Shown here: piece by piece, positions 36,217 through 45,851 of the stretch
How positions within the stretch are numbered: the stretch's first letter is position 1
Layout of the letters: the number at the start of each line of letters is the position of its first letter
Source of the DNA: Thermobifida fusca NBRC 14071 = JCM 3263
GTDB taxonomy: Bacteria > Actinomycetota > Actinomycetes > Streptosporangiales > Streptosporangiaceae
NCBI RefSeq assembly: GCF_001592045.1
Contig: NZ_BCWB01000044.1
Location: 1 to 64,000 of the forward strand
Length of the DNA stretch: 64,000 nucleotides
Direction of reading: 5' to 3'
Translations under genes and position numbers: made by a program
The notes under the pieces: model-generated
Told to the model about the DNA's origin: nothing
Databases searched by the model: none
The model's input: only the letters and a program-made list of their open reading frames with translations

Positions 36217-39200
36217 GTCCGATTCGTCCCCCGGTCCTCCAGTTCTCCCTCGACTTCCAGGTAGACGCGGCGCAGCGCCTCCATTGTCTGTGGGTGGGGC
36301 TCCCGCCACAGGCCACGATCAGCAGCCTCGGTGAGCCGCTCCACAATGCCCTGGAGCGCCCAGGGGTTCGCTTGCCGGAGGAACTCCTGATTCTCGGTGT
36401 CCAGGACATAGGTCTGGGCGAGGGTCTCATACATCCAGTCGTCGACCACCCCCGCGGTCGCGTCGTAGCCGAACAGGTAGTCGACAGTGGCGGCCAGTTC
36501 AAATGCGCCCTTATAACCGTGGTTCCGCATCGCCGCCAGCCACCGGGGGTTAACCACTCGGGCACGGAAAACCCGGGCGGTCTCTTCCCGCAGCGACCGG
36601 GTGCGCACCTGGTCCGGTGTGGTGGAATCGCCGATGTAGGCCTTCGGCTCGATGCCGGTGAGGGCGCGCACGGTGGCGACCATGCCGCCGTGGTATTGGA
36701 AGTAGTCGTCCGAGTCGGCGATGTCGTGCTCGCGGGTGTCCGTATTCTTCGCGGCTACCGCGATCCTCCGATAGTTGGCACGCATGTCTTCCGCAGAAGG
36801 CTCACCGTGCAGGTTGCGCCCGTAGGCGAAACCGCCCCACGCGGTGTAGACCTCGGCGAGATCAGCGTCGCTACGCCAGTCACCAGAGTCGATCAGCTGG
36901 AGCAGGCCTGCCCCGTAGGCACCGGGGGCGGAACCGAAGATGCGCCGCAGCGCGCGTTCACGGTCACCGTGTTCCGCGAGGTCGCTGCGGACGTGAGCCC
37001 GCACGTAGTTAGCGTCGTCCGGTTCGTCGAGTTCCGCCACCATGCGGACGGCGTCGTCGAGCATGGCGACCGCGTGAGGGAAGGCGTCTCGGAAGAACCC
37101 GGAGATGCGGACGGTGACGTCGATGCGTGGGCGTCCCAACTCGGGCAGCGGGATGACGCTCAGCTCCCGCACCCGGCGGGACACCTCGTCCCATTCGGGG
37201 CGCACCCCGAGGAGAGCGAGCACCTCAGCGATGTCGTCTCCAGAGGTACGCATAGCTGAGGTTCCCCATACTGATAGCCCCACCGAACGCGGATACTCGC
37301 CGGTTTCGGCGCGGTAGCGTTCAATAAGCGCGTCAGCCAATGCTTTCCCGGTCTCGTAGGCGAGCTGGCTCGGGATGGCCCGGGGGTCGACGGTGTAAAA
37401 GTTGCGGCCGGTGGGCAGTACGTTAACCAGGCCACGCAGCGGCGATCCCGACGGTCCGGCGGGAACGAAGCCGCCGTTGAGGGCATGGAGTACCGCGGTG
37501 ATTTCTTGACGGGTGTCTGCGAGCCGTGGAATGACGTGCTCGGCCGCAAACCGGAGCACCCGGACCACGTCCGGAGCGGTCTCGCCGAGCCGGTCCGCCA
37601 CGACCTGTGCCTGTTCCGGATCCCAGCCGGCTTCCTCCATGGCCTCGACCAGGGCGCGGGCCCGGGCTTCGACGGCGTCAACCTCCGCCCGGTTTCCGGT
37701 GTCTCCCGCCAGGCCGAGAGCACGGCGCAGTCCAGGCACAGCACCGGCCTGCCCACCCCACACTTGGACAGCACGCAGGATGGCCAGCACCAGGTTGACG
37801 CGGGCCTCGCCGACAGGCGCCCCACCTAGCACGTGCAGTCCGTCGCGGATTTGAGAGTCTTTGACTTCGCACAGCCAGCCGTCGACGTGCAGCAGGAAGT
37901 CGTCGAATTCCGCGTCATGCGGCCGCTCGGACAGCCCCAGGTCACGGTCGAGTTTGGCGGCCTGGATGAGAGTCCAGATCTGCGCCCGGATCGCGGGAAG
38001 CTTCGCCGGATCCATCGCGGCGATGTTGGCGTGCTCGTCGAGGAGCTGCTCCAGCCGGGCGATGTCGCCGTAAGACTCGGCGCGTGCCATCGGGGGCACA
38101 AGATGGTCGATGATCGTCGCGTGGGCCCGCCGCTTAGCCTGCGCCCCTTCACCCGGGTCGTTGACGAGGAAGGGGTAGATGAGCGGCACCGCGCCGAGTG
38201 CGGCATCGGTGGCGCACGCCGCGGACAGTGCGGCGTTCTTGCCGGGCAGCCACTCCAGGGAGCCGTGTTTGCCGAGGTGGACGATGGCGTGGGCGCCGAA
38301 GCCGCATTCCAGCCACCGGTATGCGGCGAGGTAGTGGTGGGACGGCGGCAGGTCGGGGTCGTGGTAGATCGCCACCGGGTTCTCTCCGAAACCACGCGGC
38401 GGCTGGATCATGAGCACCACGTTGCCTGCCTGGAGGGTAGCGAGCACGATGTCGCCGTTGTCGACGAAAAGCGTGCCGGGCGGCTCTCCCCAGTGCTCGT
38501 TCACCGCGTCAATCAGTTCACCGGGCAGGTCGGCGATCCACTCCCGGTAGCGTTCGGCCGGGATGCGCACCGGATTTCCCGCTAACTGTTCGGCGGTCAG
38601 CCACTCCTCGTCCTGTCCACCGGCTTCGATGAGGGCGTGGATGAGGGTGTTACCCGCTTCGGTCTCGTCCGCCAGGTCCACACCGGGAAACCCGTCTCCC
38701 AGGTCGTATCCGGCGTCCCGCATGGCCCGCAGCAACCGCACCGCGGAGACGGGGGTGTCCAGGCCCACGGCGTTGCCGACTCGGGAATGCTTGGTGGGGT
38801 AGGCCGACAGCACGATCGCGACCCGGCGCTGGGCGGGTGGGATGTGCCGCAGCCGGGCATGAGCGACGGCGATGTCGGCTACTCGGCGGCACCGTTCCGC
38901 ATCGGTGACGTAGTGGGGCAGTCCTTCGTCGTCGAACTCCTTGAAGGAGAACGGCACGGTGATGATGCGCCCGTCGAATTCGGGGACGGCGATCTGGGAT
39001 GCAGAGTCGAGGGGGGACGTCCCCTCGTCGGAAGCCTTCCACTGATCACGCCCCCACGTCAGGCAGAGCGCCTGCAGGATCGGAATGTCGAGTCGCGCTA
39101 GTTCACCAACGTCCCACGCCTCGTCGTCGCCTCCAGCACTGGCTGTGGCCGGGCGGGTTCCTCCCGCGGCGAGCACGGTGACGACCAGCGCATCCAGGGT

Positions 39201-39842
39201 GCCGAGCTCCGCGAGGAGTTCCGGGGATGCGCTGCGCAGCGACGTGCAGTAGATGGGGACGGCGACCGCTTCGCCGGTAGCGTCGACCGCGTCAGCCAGG
39301 TCGTGGACGAAACGAGTATTCCCGCTGGCCTGGTGGGCGCGGTAGTAGAGGATGCCAATCCTCGGCAGCCCGTCCCGGTCCGCCTGTGGTGGCGTGGACC
39401 GCTCAAGCAGGCCCCATTCGGGCAGTTCTGTCGGCGGATCAAAACTCCCACCGGTCAGCAGCACGGTGCTGCTGAGGAAGGCATGCAGCGCAGCGAGGTT
39501 GTCGGGCCCCCCGTGGGCCAGATAGCGGTGGGCTTCAGCAGCGATCCCGACGGGTACGGTGGAATGGCTCATCAGCTCCGCGTCCGGGGTCTGCTCTCCG
39601 CCCAGCACCACAACGGGGACGCCATGGGTTAAAACCTGGTCGAGGCCCTCCTGCCACGAGCGCGCAGACCCCAGAATGCGCACAATTACCAGGTCAGCGC
39701 CGTGAAGCAGGGCGTGGAGCGAACCGGGATCTGTTCCGGTGACGTCGAGACGCGACGGGTTGCCCCAGACGTAGTTTGCGCCGCTGGCACGTGCCGACAG
39801 CAGGTCGGTGTCCGAGGTGGAAAGCAGTGCTATGCGAGGCAT
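36213..39842 (-). CDS. cobN: Aerobic cobaltochelatase large subunit CobN
   Basis: A 1209-residue subunit that binds hydrogenobyrinic acid a,c-diamide and inserts cobalt with ATP hydrolysed by its partners. It shows the CobN/BchH-type features GIAAEAHRYLAHGGPDN, HLGKHGSLEWLPGKNAALS, LPTGRNFYTVDP and a C-terminal helical region. Length matches the family. The usual cobS/cobT partners are absent; the ChlI/ChlD fusion at 46 kb is the likely ATPase. A full cobalamin riboswitch and a short leader ORF precede the gene. Confidence 0.96.
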   Translation of the reverse strand: MPRIALLSTSDTDLLSARASGANYVWGNPSRLDVTGTDPGSLHALLHGADLVIVRILGSARSWQEGLDQVLTHGVPVVVLGGEQTPDAELMSHSTVPVGIAAEAHRYLAHGGPDNLAALHAFLSSTVLLTGGSFDPPTELPEWGLLERSTPPQADRDGLPRIGILYYRAHQASGNTRFVHDLADAVDATGEAVAVPIYCTSLRSASPELLAELGTLDALVVTVLAAGGTRPATASAGGDDEAWDVGELARLDIPILQALCLTWGRDQWKASDEGTSPLDSASQIAVPEFDGRIITVPFSFKEFDDEGLPHYVTDAERCRRVADIAVAHARLRHIPPAQRRVAIVLSAYPTKHSRVGNAVGLDTPVSAVRLLRAMRDAGYDLGDGFPGVDLADETEAGNTLIHALIEAGGQDEEWLTAEQLAGNPVRIPAERYREWIADLPGELIDAVNEHWGEPPGTLFVDNGDIVLATLQAGNVVLMIQPPRGFGENPVAIYHDPDLPPSHHYLAAYRWLECGFGAHAIVHLGKHGSLEWLPGKNAALSAACATDAALGAVPLIYPFLVNDPGEGAQAKRRAHATIIDHLVPPMARAESYGDIARLEQLLDEHANIAAMDPAKLPAIRAQIWTLIQAAKLDRDLGLSERPHDAEFDDFLLHVDGWLCEVKDSQIRDGLHVLGGAPVGEARVNLVLAILRAVQVWGGQAGAVPGLRRALGLAGDTGNRAEVDAVEARARALVEAMEEAGWDPEQAQVVADRLGETAPDVVRVLRFAAEHVIPRLADTRQEITAVLHALNGGFVPAGPSGSPLRGLVNVLPTGRNFYTVDPRAIPSQLAYETGKALADALIERYRAETGEYPRSVGLSVWGTSAMRTSGDDIAEVLALLGVRPEWDEVSRRVRELSVIPLPELGRPRIDVTVRISGFFRDAFPHAVAMLDDAVRMVAELDEPDDANYVRAHVRSDLAEHGDRERALRRIFGSAPGAYGAGLLQLIDSGDWRSDADLAEVYTAWGGFAYGRNLHGEPSAEDMRANYRRIAVAAKNTDTREHDIADSDDYFQYHGGMVATVRALTGIEPKAYIGDSTTPDQVRTRSLREETARVFRARVVNPRWLAAMRNHGYKGAFELAATVDYLFGYDATAGVVDDWMYETLAQTYVLDTENQEFLRQANPWALQGIVERLTEAADRGLWREPHPQTMEALRRVYLEVEGELEDRGTNRT

Positions 39843-39931
39843 CGGCGACCTGTCCCAGCCCCAACAATCGAGGGAGTCGGTGGACCCGCGGCGGGCGGTA
39901 CAGGACGCGGCACAGCATCAGCCATGGTCAT
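39830..39931 (-). CDS. Putative leader ORF between the riboswitch and cobN
   Basis: A 33-codon frame starting MTMADAVPRPVPPAAG. The second ATG (39925) has GGAG 9 bases upstream. Its TAG stop lies 10 bases inside cobN, giving a 13-base overlap in another frame. cobN itself has only a weak ribosome site, so translational coupling is possible. The Pro-rich product has no recognisable homology. It may be chance. Confidence 0.35.
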   Translation of the reverse strand: MTMADAVPRPVPPAAGPPTPSIVGAGTGRRCLA

Positions 39932-39956
39932 GGTCTCCAAACCCTCGTGGACATGA

Positions 39957-40127
39957 CGCGTCGTGGCCGGTCTCCTGGCTGACGAGTCACCGCCGCCGAG
40001 CTGACCTTCCCAGGCTGGTGCCCGGTGGCCGCGGGGTGGTTTCCCCAAGCAAAGCTCGACGACTCCTCGATCACAGTGGCGAGGGCCGCGCCGGTCTTGC
40101 ACCGGTCTTCCCGTTCACCACGACGCG
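39957..40127 (-). promoter_or_regulatory. Cobalamin riboswitch controlling cobN-cobF
   Basis: Read on the minus strand, a 10-base P1 helix (CGCGTCGTGG with CCACGACGCG) encloses the expected elements in order: GGGAAGACCGGTGCAAGACC, GCCACTGTGA, GGGAAGG and the B12 box AGCCAGGAGACCGGCC. About 171 bases, the usual class-I size. It should reduce cobN-cobF expression when adenosylcobalamin is plentiful. Confidence 0.93.
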
Positions 40128-40171
40128 ACCACCATAGCGCAGGGCAAGAAAGCGTATGCAACCATGTTCCG

Positions 40172-41344
40172 GTGTTCTGTCTACAGCCACCTGACCGCTG
40201 CCCCGGCGTGCTGCGTCCCCATTTCGCAGCCGACGGCGCTCTGCTGCGTATTCGTATTCCCGGGGGGCATATTAGCCGTCGCGGGATAGCCACGCTTAGC
40301 CAGATCACCGCAAAATTCGGCGACGGTAATCTCCATTTAACTTCACGTGGAAACGTGCAAATCAGAGGGATTCCCGTCACAGATGATCAACAGATTCCCA
40401 ACGAATTACCTCATATTGTGGCAGCATCCGGATTCCTGCCTTCATCTACCCATGATCGGGTACGCAATATTGTCGCTTCTCCCCTTTCCGGAATAATCGG
40501 TGGCAGAATGGATGTTCGCCCCCTCGTCTCCGCTCTAGACCGGGCACTGTGCACTGATCCACGACTGGCAGAGCTGCCCGGACGGTTCCTTTTCGGTCTT
40601 GATGACGGCCGCGGCGATCTCGCTGGAATGCCTATCGACTTAGGAATTTACGCGATCGACGAACGGTCGGCACAAATACGTGTCGGCACCTTTTCAGGGC
40701 CTGTGATTTCATCTACAGAAATCGTTGATATAATCCTTGATCTCGCTCACCGTTTTCTCGATATAAGCGAGGGAAAATGGAATGTCGTTCAGCTACCAAA
40801 AAAAGGACGAGAACTACTCAACAACGTCGAGTTTTCCAATTTTTTACGCCATACAAAAAGCGGCGATCGCTGGAGCGTTGAACGGTTTCGAAGAAACATC
40901 CTTCACGGAATTATCACCATTTCCACCGCTGAATCCGCTGTGGCGGGTTCAGTGCCGCTAGGCGTTCTCACCCCGCCCATGCAGCGGGCTCTCTTGGATG
41001 CAGCGGAGCACAGCGACAGCACGATCATCCTCACCCCGTGGCGGGGAGTGATCGTCACCCCTGTCCCCACCGACCAGGCCAGCAACGTCGCAGCTTTGCT
41101 CCAGGAAGCCGGGCTGGTCCTCGACCCGGCATCGCCGTGGAGCCGGATCAGCGCCTGCATCGGCTCCCCCGGCTGTGCTCGCAGCCGTGGCGACACCCGG
41201 TCTCAAGCCGTCAAGCTCGTCCGCCGCCTATCCTCCCCCGACACATCCGACGACGGATCCCCCTACCACATCGCCGGGTGCGAACGCGCCTGCGGTGCCC
41301 CGCACACCCCGCACACCCTCGTCCTTCTCGGGAGCAGCACGTGA
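40172..41344 (+). CDS. cobG: Precorrin-3B synthase (monooxygenase)
   Basis: About 390 residues of the sulfite/nitrite-reductase-like family. CobG uses O2 to hydroxylate precorrin-3A at C20 and contract the ring. CPGVLRPHFAADGALLRIRIPGG is the usual N-terminus, and the C-terminal Fe-S motif is CIGSPGCARSRGD with CERACG. GTG 40172 is proposed; no ribosome site is visible and GTG 40208 is possible. Base composition is odd: about 37-42% GC in blocks at 40681-40860, against about 70% around it, with at least four TTA leucine codons, returning to high GC after about 40930. First of three overlapping genes. Confidence 0.9.
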   Translation: MFCLQPPDRCPGVLRPHFAADGALLRIRIPGGHISRRGIATLSQITAKFGDGNLHLTSRGNVQIRGIPVTDDQQIPNELPHIVAASGFLPSSTHDRVRNIVASPLSGIIGGRMDVRPLVSALDRALCTDPRLAELPGRFLFGLDDGRGDLAGMPIDLGIYAIDERSAQIRVGTFSGPVISSTEIVDIILDLAHRFLDISEGKWNVVQLPKKGRELLNNVEFSNFLRHTKSGDRWSVERFRRNILHGIITISTAESAVAGSVPLGVLTPPMQRALLDAAEHSDSTIILTPWRGVIVTPVPTDQASNVAALLQEAGLVLDPASPWSRISACIGSPGCARSRGDTRSQAVKLVRRLSSPDTSDDGSPYHIAGCERACGAPHTPHTLVLLGSST

Positions 41345-42015
41345 CACCGCATTCCGACAGGCCCACCCCGCTCTCCCCGCCGCCTCGGCGCTACACCTAC
41401 GAGACCGACAGCGCAACCATCTACGCGCACTCCTTCGCCACCATCCGGGCCGAAGCCGACCTGTCCGGGCTCCCCACGGACGCCGAAAAGATTGCGGTCC
41501 GCATGATCCACGCCTGCGGCCAAACCGACCTCGCCCGTGACCTGGTCATCCACCCCAACCTGGTGCCCGCGGCCCGAGACGCGCTGCGCGGCGGGGCCCC
41601 CATCCTCACCGACGCACGCATGGTGGCGTCCGGGGTGACCCGTTCCCGGCTCCCCGCCGACAACGAGGTGCTGTGTCTGCTCAACGACCCTCGTGTTCCC
41701 CAACTCGCCACGGCGTGGGGGACGACGCGCTCCGCGGCCGCGGTGTCGCTGTGGACGGACCGCTTGGCAGGCGCAGTCATCGCGATCGGCAACGCCCCCA
41801 CCGCCCTATTCCACCTGCTAGAGCTGATCGACTCCGGCGCGCCCCGACCAGCCGCGATCATCGGCGTGCCCGTCGGGTTCATCGGCGCGGCCGAATCCAA
41901 AGAAGCCCTCATGTCCCACCCCGCAGGCATCCCCTACCTGGTGGTACGTGGCCGCCGCGGAGGCTCGGCGCTAGCCGCGTCCGCGGTCAACGCTCTCGCG
42001 CAGGAGGAGGAATGA
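41341..42015 (+). CDS. cobH: Precorrin-8X methylmutase
   Basis: A 224-residue CobH/CbiC protein that moves a methyl from C11 to C12 to make hydrogenobyrinic acid. It has the catalytic-His region EKIAVRMIHACGQTDLARDL, the GAPILTDARMVASGV loop and the C-terminal GVPVGFIGAAESKEAL and RGGSALAASAVNAL. GTG start overlaps cobG by 4 bases; composition is back to normal high GC. Confidence 0.97.
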   Translation: MTPHSDRPTPLSPPPRRYTYETDSATIYAHSFATIRAEADLSGLPTDAEKIAVRMIHACGQTDLARDLVIHPNLVPAARDALRGGAPILTDARMVASGVTRSRLPADNEVLCLLNDPRVPQLATAWGTTRSAAAVSLWTDRLAGAVIAIGNAPTALFHLLELIDSGAPRPAAIIGVPVGFIGAAESKEALMSHPAGIPYLVVRGRRGGSALAASAVNALAQEEE

Positions 42016-43547
42016 GCAGCACCCCCGGCCGCCTGTACGGCGTCGGCCTAGGTCCTGGAGACCCGGAATTCATCACCCGCAAAGCAGCCCGACTGATTGC
42101 CGAAGCCGACGTCATCGCCTACTACTCAGGGACACACGGCCGCTCTATCGCCCGATCTATTGCCGCAGATGTGATCCCGGAGGGAGTGATCGAGGAGAAA
42201 CTCGTCTACCCGGTGACGACCGGAACCACGGACCATCCGGGCGGCTACGAGGGCGCCATCACCGAGTTCTACGACGCGTCCGCCCAACGGCTCGCCGCCC
42301 ACCTGTCACAAGGGCGGGACGTCGTGGTGCTGTGTGAGGGCGACCCGCTGTTCTACGGCTCGTACATGTACCTGCACGACCGGCTGGCCTCCCGGTTTCC
42401 CACCGAGATCGTCCCCGGTGTGACGTCGATATCCGCGGCTTCTGCTGCGGCGGCGTGCCCGCTCGTGCGCCGCACCGACGTGTTGACGATCCTCCCAGGG
42501 ACCCTGCCCCCACCCGAGCTGGCCCGGCGACTGGCCGACACTGACGCTGCCGCAGTACTGAAGCTCGGCCGCCGCACCTTCGCCGGTGTGCGCGAGGCGC
42601 TAGCCCAGGCAGGGCGACTGGAGGACGCTGTCTACGTGGAACGCGCCTCCATGGCTGAACAGCGGATACTTCCAGTAGGGGACGTAGCTTCCGACGATGT
42701 CCCCTATTTCTCGCTGATTCTCAGCTCCGGGGACAGCACGCCACGCAACCGGAGACCGCGAGGCAGAGTCCGTGCACCGCAGCGCACCCCAGCCCCCCAT
42801 CATCCGGACTCGCCCGCCGAACTACTCGTGGTGGGTCTCGGCCCCGCTGGCGAGCAGTGGCTGACCCCGGAAGCAGCGCAGGCGCTCGCCAACGTCGACC
42901 ACGTGGTCGGCTACGGCCCGTACGTGGACCGCGTTCCGGTGCGTCCCGGTCAGCAGCGGCACTCCAGCGGCAACACGGTCGAATTGGATCGGGCCCGGTT
43001 CGCTCTTGACCTGGCCTTAGCCGGGGAGCGGGTGGCCGTGGTCTCAGGCGGGGACGCTGGCGTGTTCGGGATGGCCTCGGCGGTCTTCGAAGCGGCCCAG
43101 GATCCCCGCTACGCGGACGTTCCTGTGCGGGTACTGCCAGGGCTGACCGCGGTGCAAGCAGTGGCGGCACGAGCGGGCGCGCCCATTGGCGGGGATTTTG
43201 CGGTGCTGAGCCTGTCCGACCGGCTCAAACCGTGGGAGGTGATCGAAGCCCGGTTGGAGGCGGCAGCCCGCGCCGACTTAGTGCTGGCGATCTACAACCC
43301 TGCGTCCCGTTCCCGGCGCACCCAGGTGGCGCGAGCCCGCGACGTCCTGTTGCGACACCGGCGGGACAACACCCCGGTGGTGGTCGGCCGTGACGTGGGC
43401 CGCGAGGGCGAGTCGGTGGAGGTCACCACGCTGGGAAAGCTCGACCCGGAAGGCATCGACATGCGGTGCCTGCTCATCGTGGGCTCCTCCAGCACCTCCG
43501 TGACGGCTGCGGGAGCGGTGTGGACACCGCGGTTTGTGGCGGAATAG
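42012..43547 (+). CDS. cobIJ: Bifunctional precorrin-2 C20- / precorrin-3B C17-methyltransferase (CobI-CobJ fusion)
   Basis: A 511-residue fusion of two SAM-dependent methylases. The N-half (1-240) is CobI: RLYGVGLGPGDPEFITRKA, EGDPLFYGSYMYL and EIVPGVTSISAASA. A Pro/Arg linker (245-270) leads to the CobJ half: ELLVVGLGPAGEQWLTPEA, VSGGDAGVFGMASAVFE, PGLTAVQAVAARAGAPIGGD and NPASRSRRTQ. Such CobIJ fusions are known in actinobacteria. ATG follows GGAGGAGG and overlaps cobH by 4 bases. The 255 bases after it, up to the convergent cobM end, hold no gene I can support. Confidence 0.97.
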   Translation: MSSTPGRLYGVGLGPGDPEFITRKAARLIAEADVIAYYSGTHGRSIARSIAADVIPEGVIEEKLVYPVTTGTTDHPGGYEGAITEFYDASAQRLAAHLSQGRDVVVLCEGDPLFYGSYMYLHDRLASRFPTEIVPGVTSISAASAAAACPLVRRTDVLTILPGTLPPPELARRLADTDAAAVLKLGRRTFAGVREALAQAGRLEDAVYVERASMAEQRILPVGDVASDDVPYFSLILSSGDSTPRNRRPRGRVRAPQRTPAPHHPDSPAELLVVGLGPAGEQWLTPEAAQALANVDHVVGYGPYVDRVPVRPGQQRHSSGNTVELDRARFALDLALAGERVAVVSGGDAGVFGMASAVFEAAQDPRYADVPVRVLPGLTAVQAVAARAGAPIGGDFAVLSLSDRLKPWEVIEARLEAAARADLVLAIYNPASRSRRTQVARARDVLLRHRRDNTPVVVGRDVGREGESVEVTTLGKLDPEGIDMRCLLIVGSSSTSVTAAGAVWTPRFVAE

Positions 43548-43802
43548 CTCACGCAAATCCCGCTTCCGGGCAAGCACGCGGCGGGAAACACCCCTGCGCT
43601 GCAGCGGGGAACTCTCGTGGCCGTGCCGCGGCTGGCGGGGTGCGGTGCGCGCGCCGCACAGGGCGGCACTGCGCGGCCGGGTACACCCGCCCACACCCTC
43701 TCGGCAGGTCCTAGCCGCCCACGGCCTGCTCTACCCGTTTCCCGCCCCAACTGCGGTTCGCTCACGGACGTCCCGGTTTCCCCACATCCGCTGCCAGGGG
43801 AT

Positions 43803-44573
43803 TTAGCTCGCCTCGCGGTTCCGCTCACGGGCCGGGTCGTACAAGTGCGAGCAGACGATCTCCGACACATCCCACTCGCGGCTGGCCAGCGCCCGCCCCA
43901 CCAGGATGACCGCGGTATGGCGCAGCCCTGCCGCCTCCACGTGGTCGGCGATATCGGTGAGGGTGCCGCGGAGCACGAGTTCGTTGGGTCGGGTCGCGTG
44001 AGCGACGACCGCCACAGGACAATCAGCCCCGTATTCGGGGACCAGCTGCTCGGCAAGAACCCGGATGTGTCGGATCGCCAAGTGCAAGACGAGAGTCCCG
44101 TGGATCTTCGCGACGTTCTCCAACGCCTCCGATTCCGGCATTTTCGTGGAGCGTGCCCGGGTGCGGGTAAGCACCACCGTCTGCGCCACCTCCGGAACCG
44201 TCAACTCGGTGCCGAGCAGGGCCGCGGCCGCCGCATAGGCGGGCACCCCAGGGGTGACGTCCCACGCCACCCCTGCCTCGTCAAGCCTTCGTGTCTGCTC
44301 GGTTAGCGCGCTATAAAGCGACGGGTCTCCAGAGCAGAGCCGGACCGCGTCCAAACCGCGCCGGTCCGCGTCGACCAGGTGGGCGATGATCTGGTCCAGG
44401 TCGAGGTGCTGGGTGTCCACTAGTTCCGCGTCGTCAGGGCAGTGGGCCAGGATCTCAGCGTCGATATAGGTACCCGCATACAAGCAGACAGGAGTGGTGC
44501 GCAGCAGTTCGACCGCGCGTAGCGTCAGCAGGTCAGCTGCGCCGGGGCCAGCACCCACGAAATGAACCGTCAT
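43803..44573 (-). CDS. cobM: Precorrin-4 C11-methyltransferase
   Basis: A 256-residue tetrapyrrole methylase. It starts MTVHFVGAGPGAADLLTLRA and has VCLYAGTYIDAEIL, RLCSGDPSLYSAL and DVTPGVPAYAAAAALLGTEL, which distinguish CobM from its paralogues. It methylates C11 of precorrin-4. Its ATG overlaps the cobL stop (ATGA), fixing the start against the longer frame to 44789. Confidence 0.96.
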   Translation of the reverse strand: MTVHFVGAGPGAADLLTLRAVELLRTTPVCLYAGTYIDAEILAHCPDDAELVDTQHLDLDQIIAHLVDADRRGLDAVRLCSGDPSLYSALTEQTRRLDEAGVAWDVTPGVPAYAAAAALLGTELTVPEVAQTVVLTRTRARSTKMPESEALENVAKIHGTLVLHLAIRHIRVLAEQLVPEYGADCPVAVVAHATRPNELVLRGTLTDIADHVEAAGLRHTAVILVGRALASREWDVSEIVCSHLYDPARERNREAS

Positions 44574-45787
44574 GTCTCTCTTCCCTGATCTGTTTTGGTC
44601 GCGGCCCACTGGACAACCGGACGGGCCGGACGCCATCCCGTGAACGACCCCAGGGGGGCAGCCCGTTCCACCGAGAGGCGTGTCAACTCTCCGCCGTGGC
44701 GCCGCCACCGTTCCACCAAGACTGCTTCCGTCTCCAAAGTCACGGCGTGCACTACGATGCGGCCCCCGGGCCGCAGGGCCGCCCAGCACCGGTCCAGCAC
44801 GGACGGGTCGGTAGCCCCACCACCGACGAACACCGCATCGGGTGGCTCCAGTCCGCTCAGCGCGTCAGGCGCACTACCGTGGACCACGCGCAGGGAGGGC
44901 ACACCAAGCCGGGCAGCGTTACGCGTGATCCGGTGCACCCGTTCGGGGTGCCGCTCAATCGCAACAGCCCGGCACCGCGGGTCGGCGCGCAGCCATTCCA
45001 CGGCCACCGACCCTGCTCCCGCTCCCACATCCCACAGCAGGGCCTGGGGTTGGGGGCGGAGCGCACAGACCGCGGCAATCCGTATCTCTCGTTTGGTGAG
45101 CTGCCCGTCGTGGTCGAACGCCTCATCCGGCAGCCCGGGGGTAAGCGGGTACCCACCGTTTCCGGTGACCGCCACGCACACCACGTTCAACGGCGGCGCG
45201 TCCCGGCCCCGCCACTCGGCCGCGGTGGCTTCGATCCGTTCCTCTCTGCTGCTCCCCAGGTCGGACAGGACCGTCATGCGGCTATCGCCAAGGCCGTGTT
45301 CGACCAGCCGGGCTGCGACCGCGGCAGGCGTCGTCCCATCCGAGGAGAGCACCACCAGCCGCCGCCCGGGGGTGAGGTAGCGGCGCACCGCGTCGACGTC
45401 GCGTCCCACGAGCGTCACCACATCCACAGACTCCGCGCTCCACCCCATCCGTGCCCGGGCCAGGGCGACCGAGCTCACCGCGGGCAGCACCCGCACCCGG
45501 TCTGCGCCGAGCAGTCGCACCAGGGTGGTGCCGATCCCCGACAGGAGGGGGTCCCCGGAAGCCAGCACGACGACACGGCGGTCACGGTACCGGTCCAGGA
45601 GCATTGGAAGACCGCTCAGCAACGGGGACGGCCACGGTTCGCGTACCGCTCCCGTGTCGGGCACCAAAGCCAAATGTCGAGTACCGCCGAGGAGTACCTG
45701 GGCTTCGCGGATAGCGTCGCGGGACGCCGGCGGCAACCCTTCCCAGCCATCAGCGCCTATGCCGACGACAGTGACCGGTGTCTTCAT
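44570..45787 (-). CDS. cobL: Precorrin-6Y C5,15-methyltransferase (decarboxylating)
   Basis: A 405-residue two-domain enzyme. The N-terminal domain is a tetrapyrrole methylase (MKTPVTVVGIGADGWEGLPP, LASGDPLLSGIG, LPAVSSVALARARMGWS). The C-terminal domain is a CbiT-like methylase/decarboxylase with the SAM loop LLWDVGAGAGSVAVEW and DAVFVGGGATDPSVLD. It methylates C5 and C15 and decarboxylates the acetate side chain. ATG 45787 has AAGGTGG upstream. No riboswitch is seen before this unit, unlike its divergent neighbour. Confidence 0.96.
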   Translation of the reverse strand: MKTPVTVVGIGADGWEGLPPASRDAIREAQVLLGGTRHLALVPDTGAVREPWPSPLLSGLPMLLDRYRDRRVVVLASGDPLLSGIGTTLVRLLGADRVRVLPAVSSVALARARMGWSAESVDVVTLVGRDVDAVRRYLTPGRRLVVLSSDGTTPAAVAARLVEHGLGDSRMTVLSDLGSSREERIEATAAEWRGRDAPPLNVVCVAVTGNGGYPLTPGLPDEAFDHDGQLTKREIRIAAVCALRPQPQALLWDVGAGAGSVAVEWLRADPRCRAVAIERHPERVHRITRNAARLGVPSLRVVHGSAPDALSGLEPPDAVFVGGGATDPSVLDRCWAALRPGGRIVVHAVTLETEAVLVERWRRHGGELTRLSVERAAPLGSFTGWRPARPVVQWAATKTDQGRET

Positions 45788-45851
45788 GGCGGGCCACCTT
45801 AACGGATCGGGGAAGTCTCCCAGCGCTCTGGGCACCCGGACCGCCGCTGGC

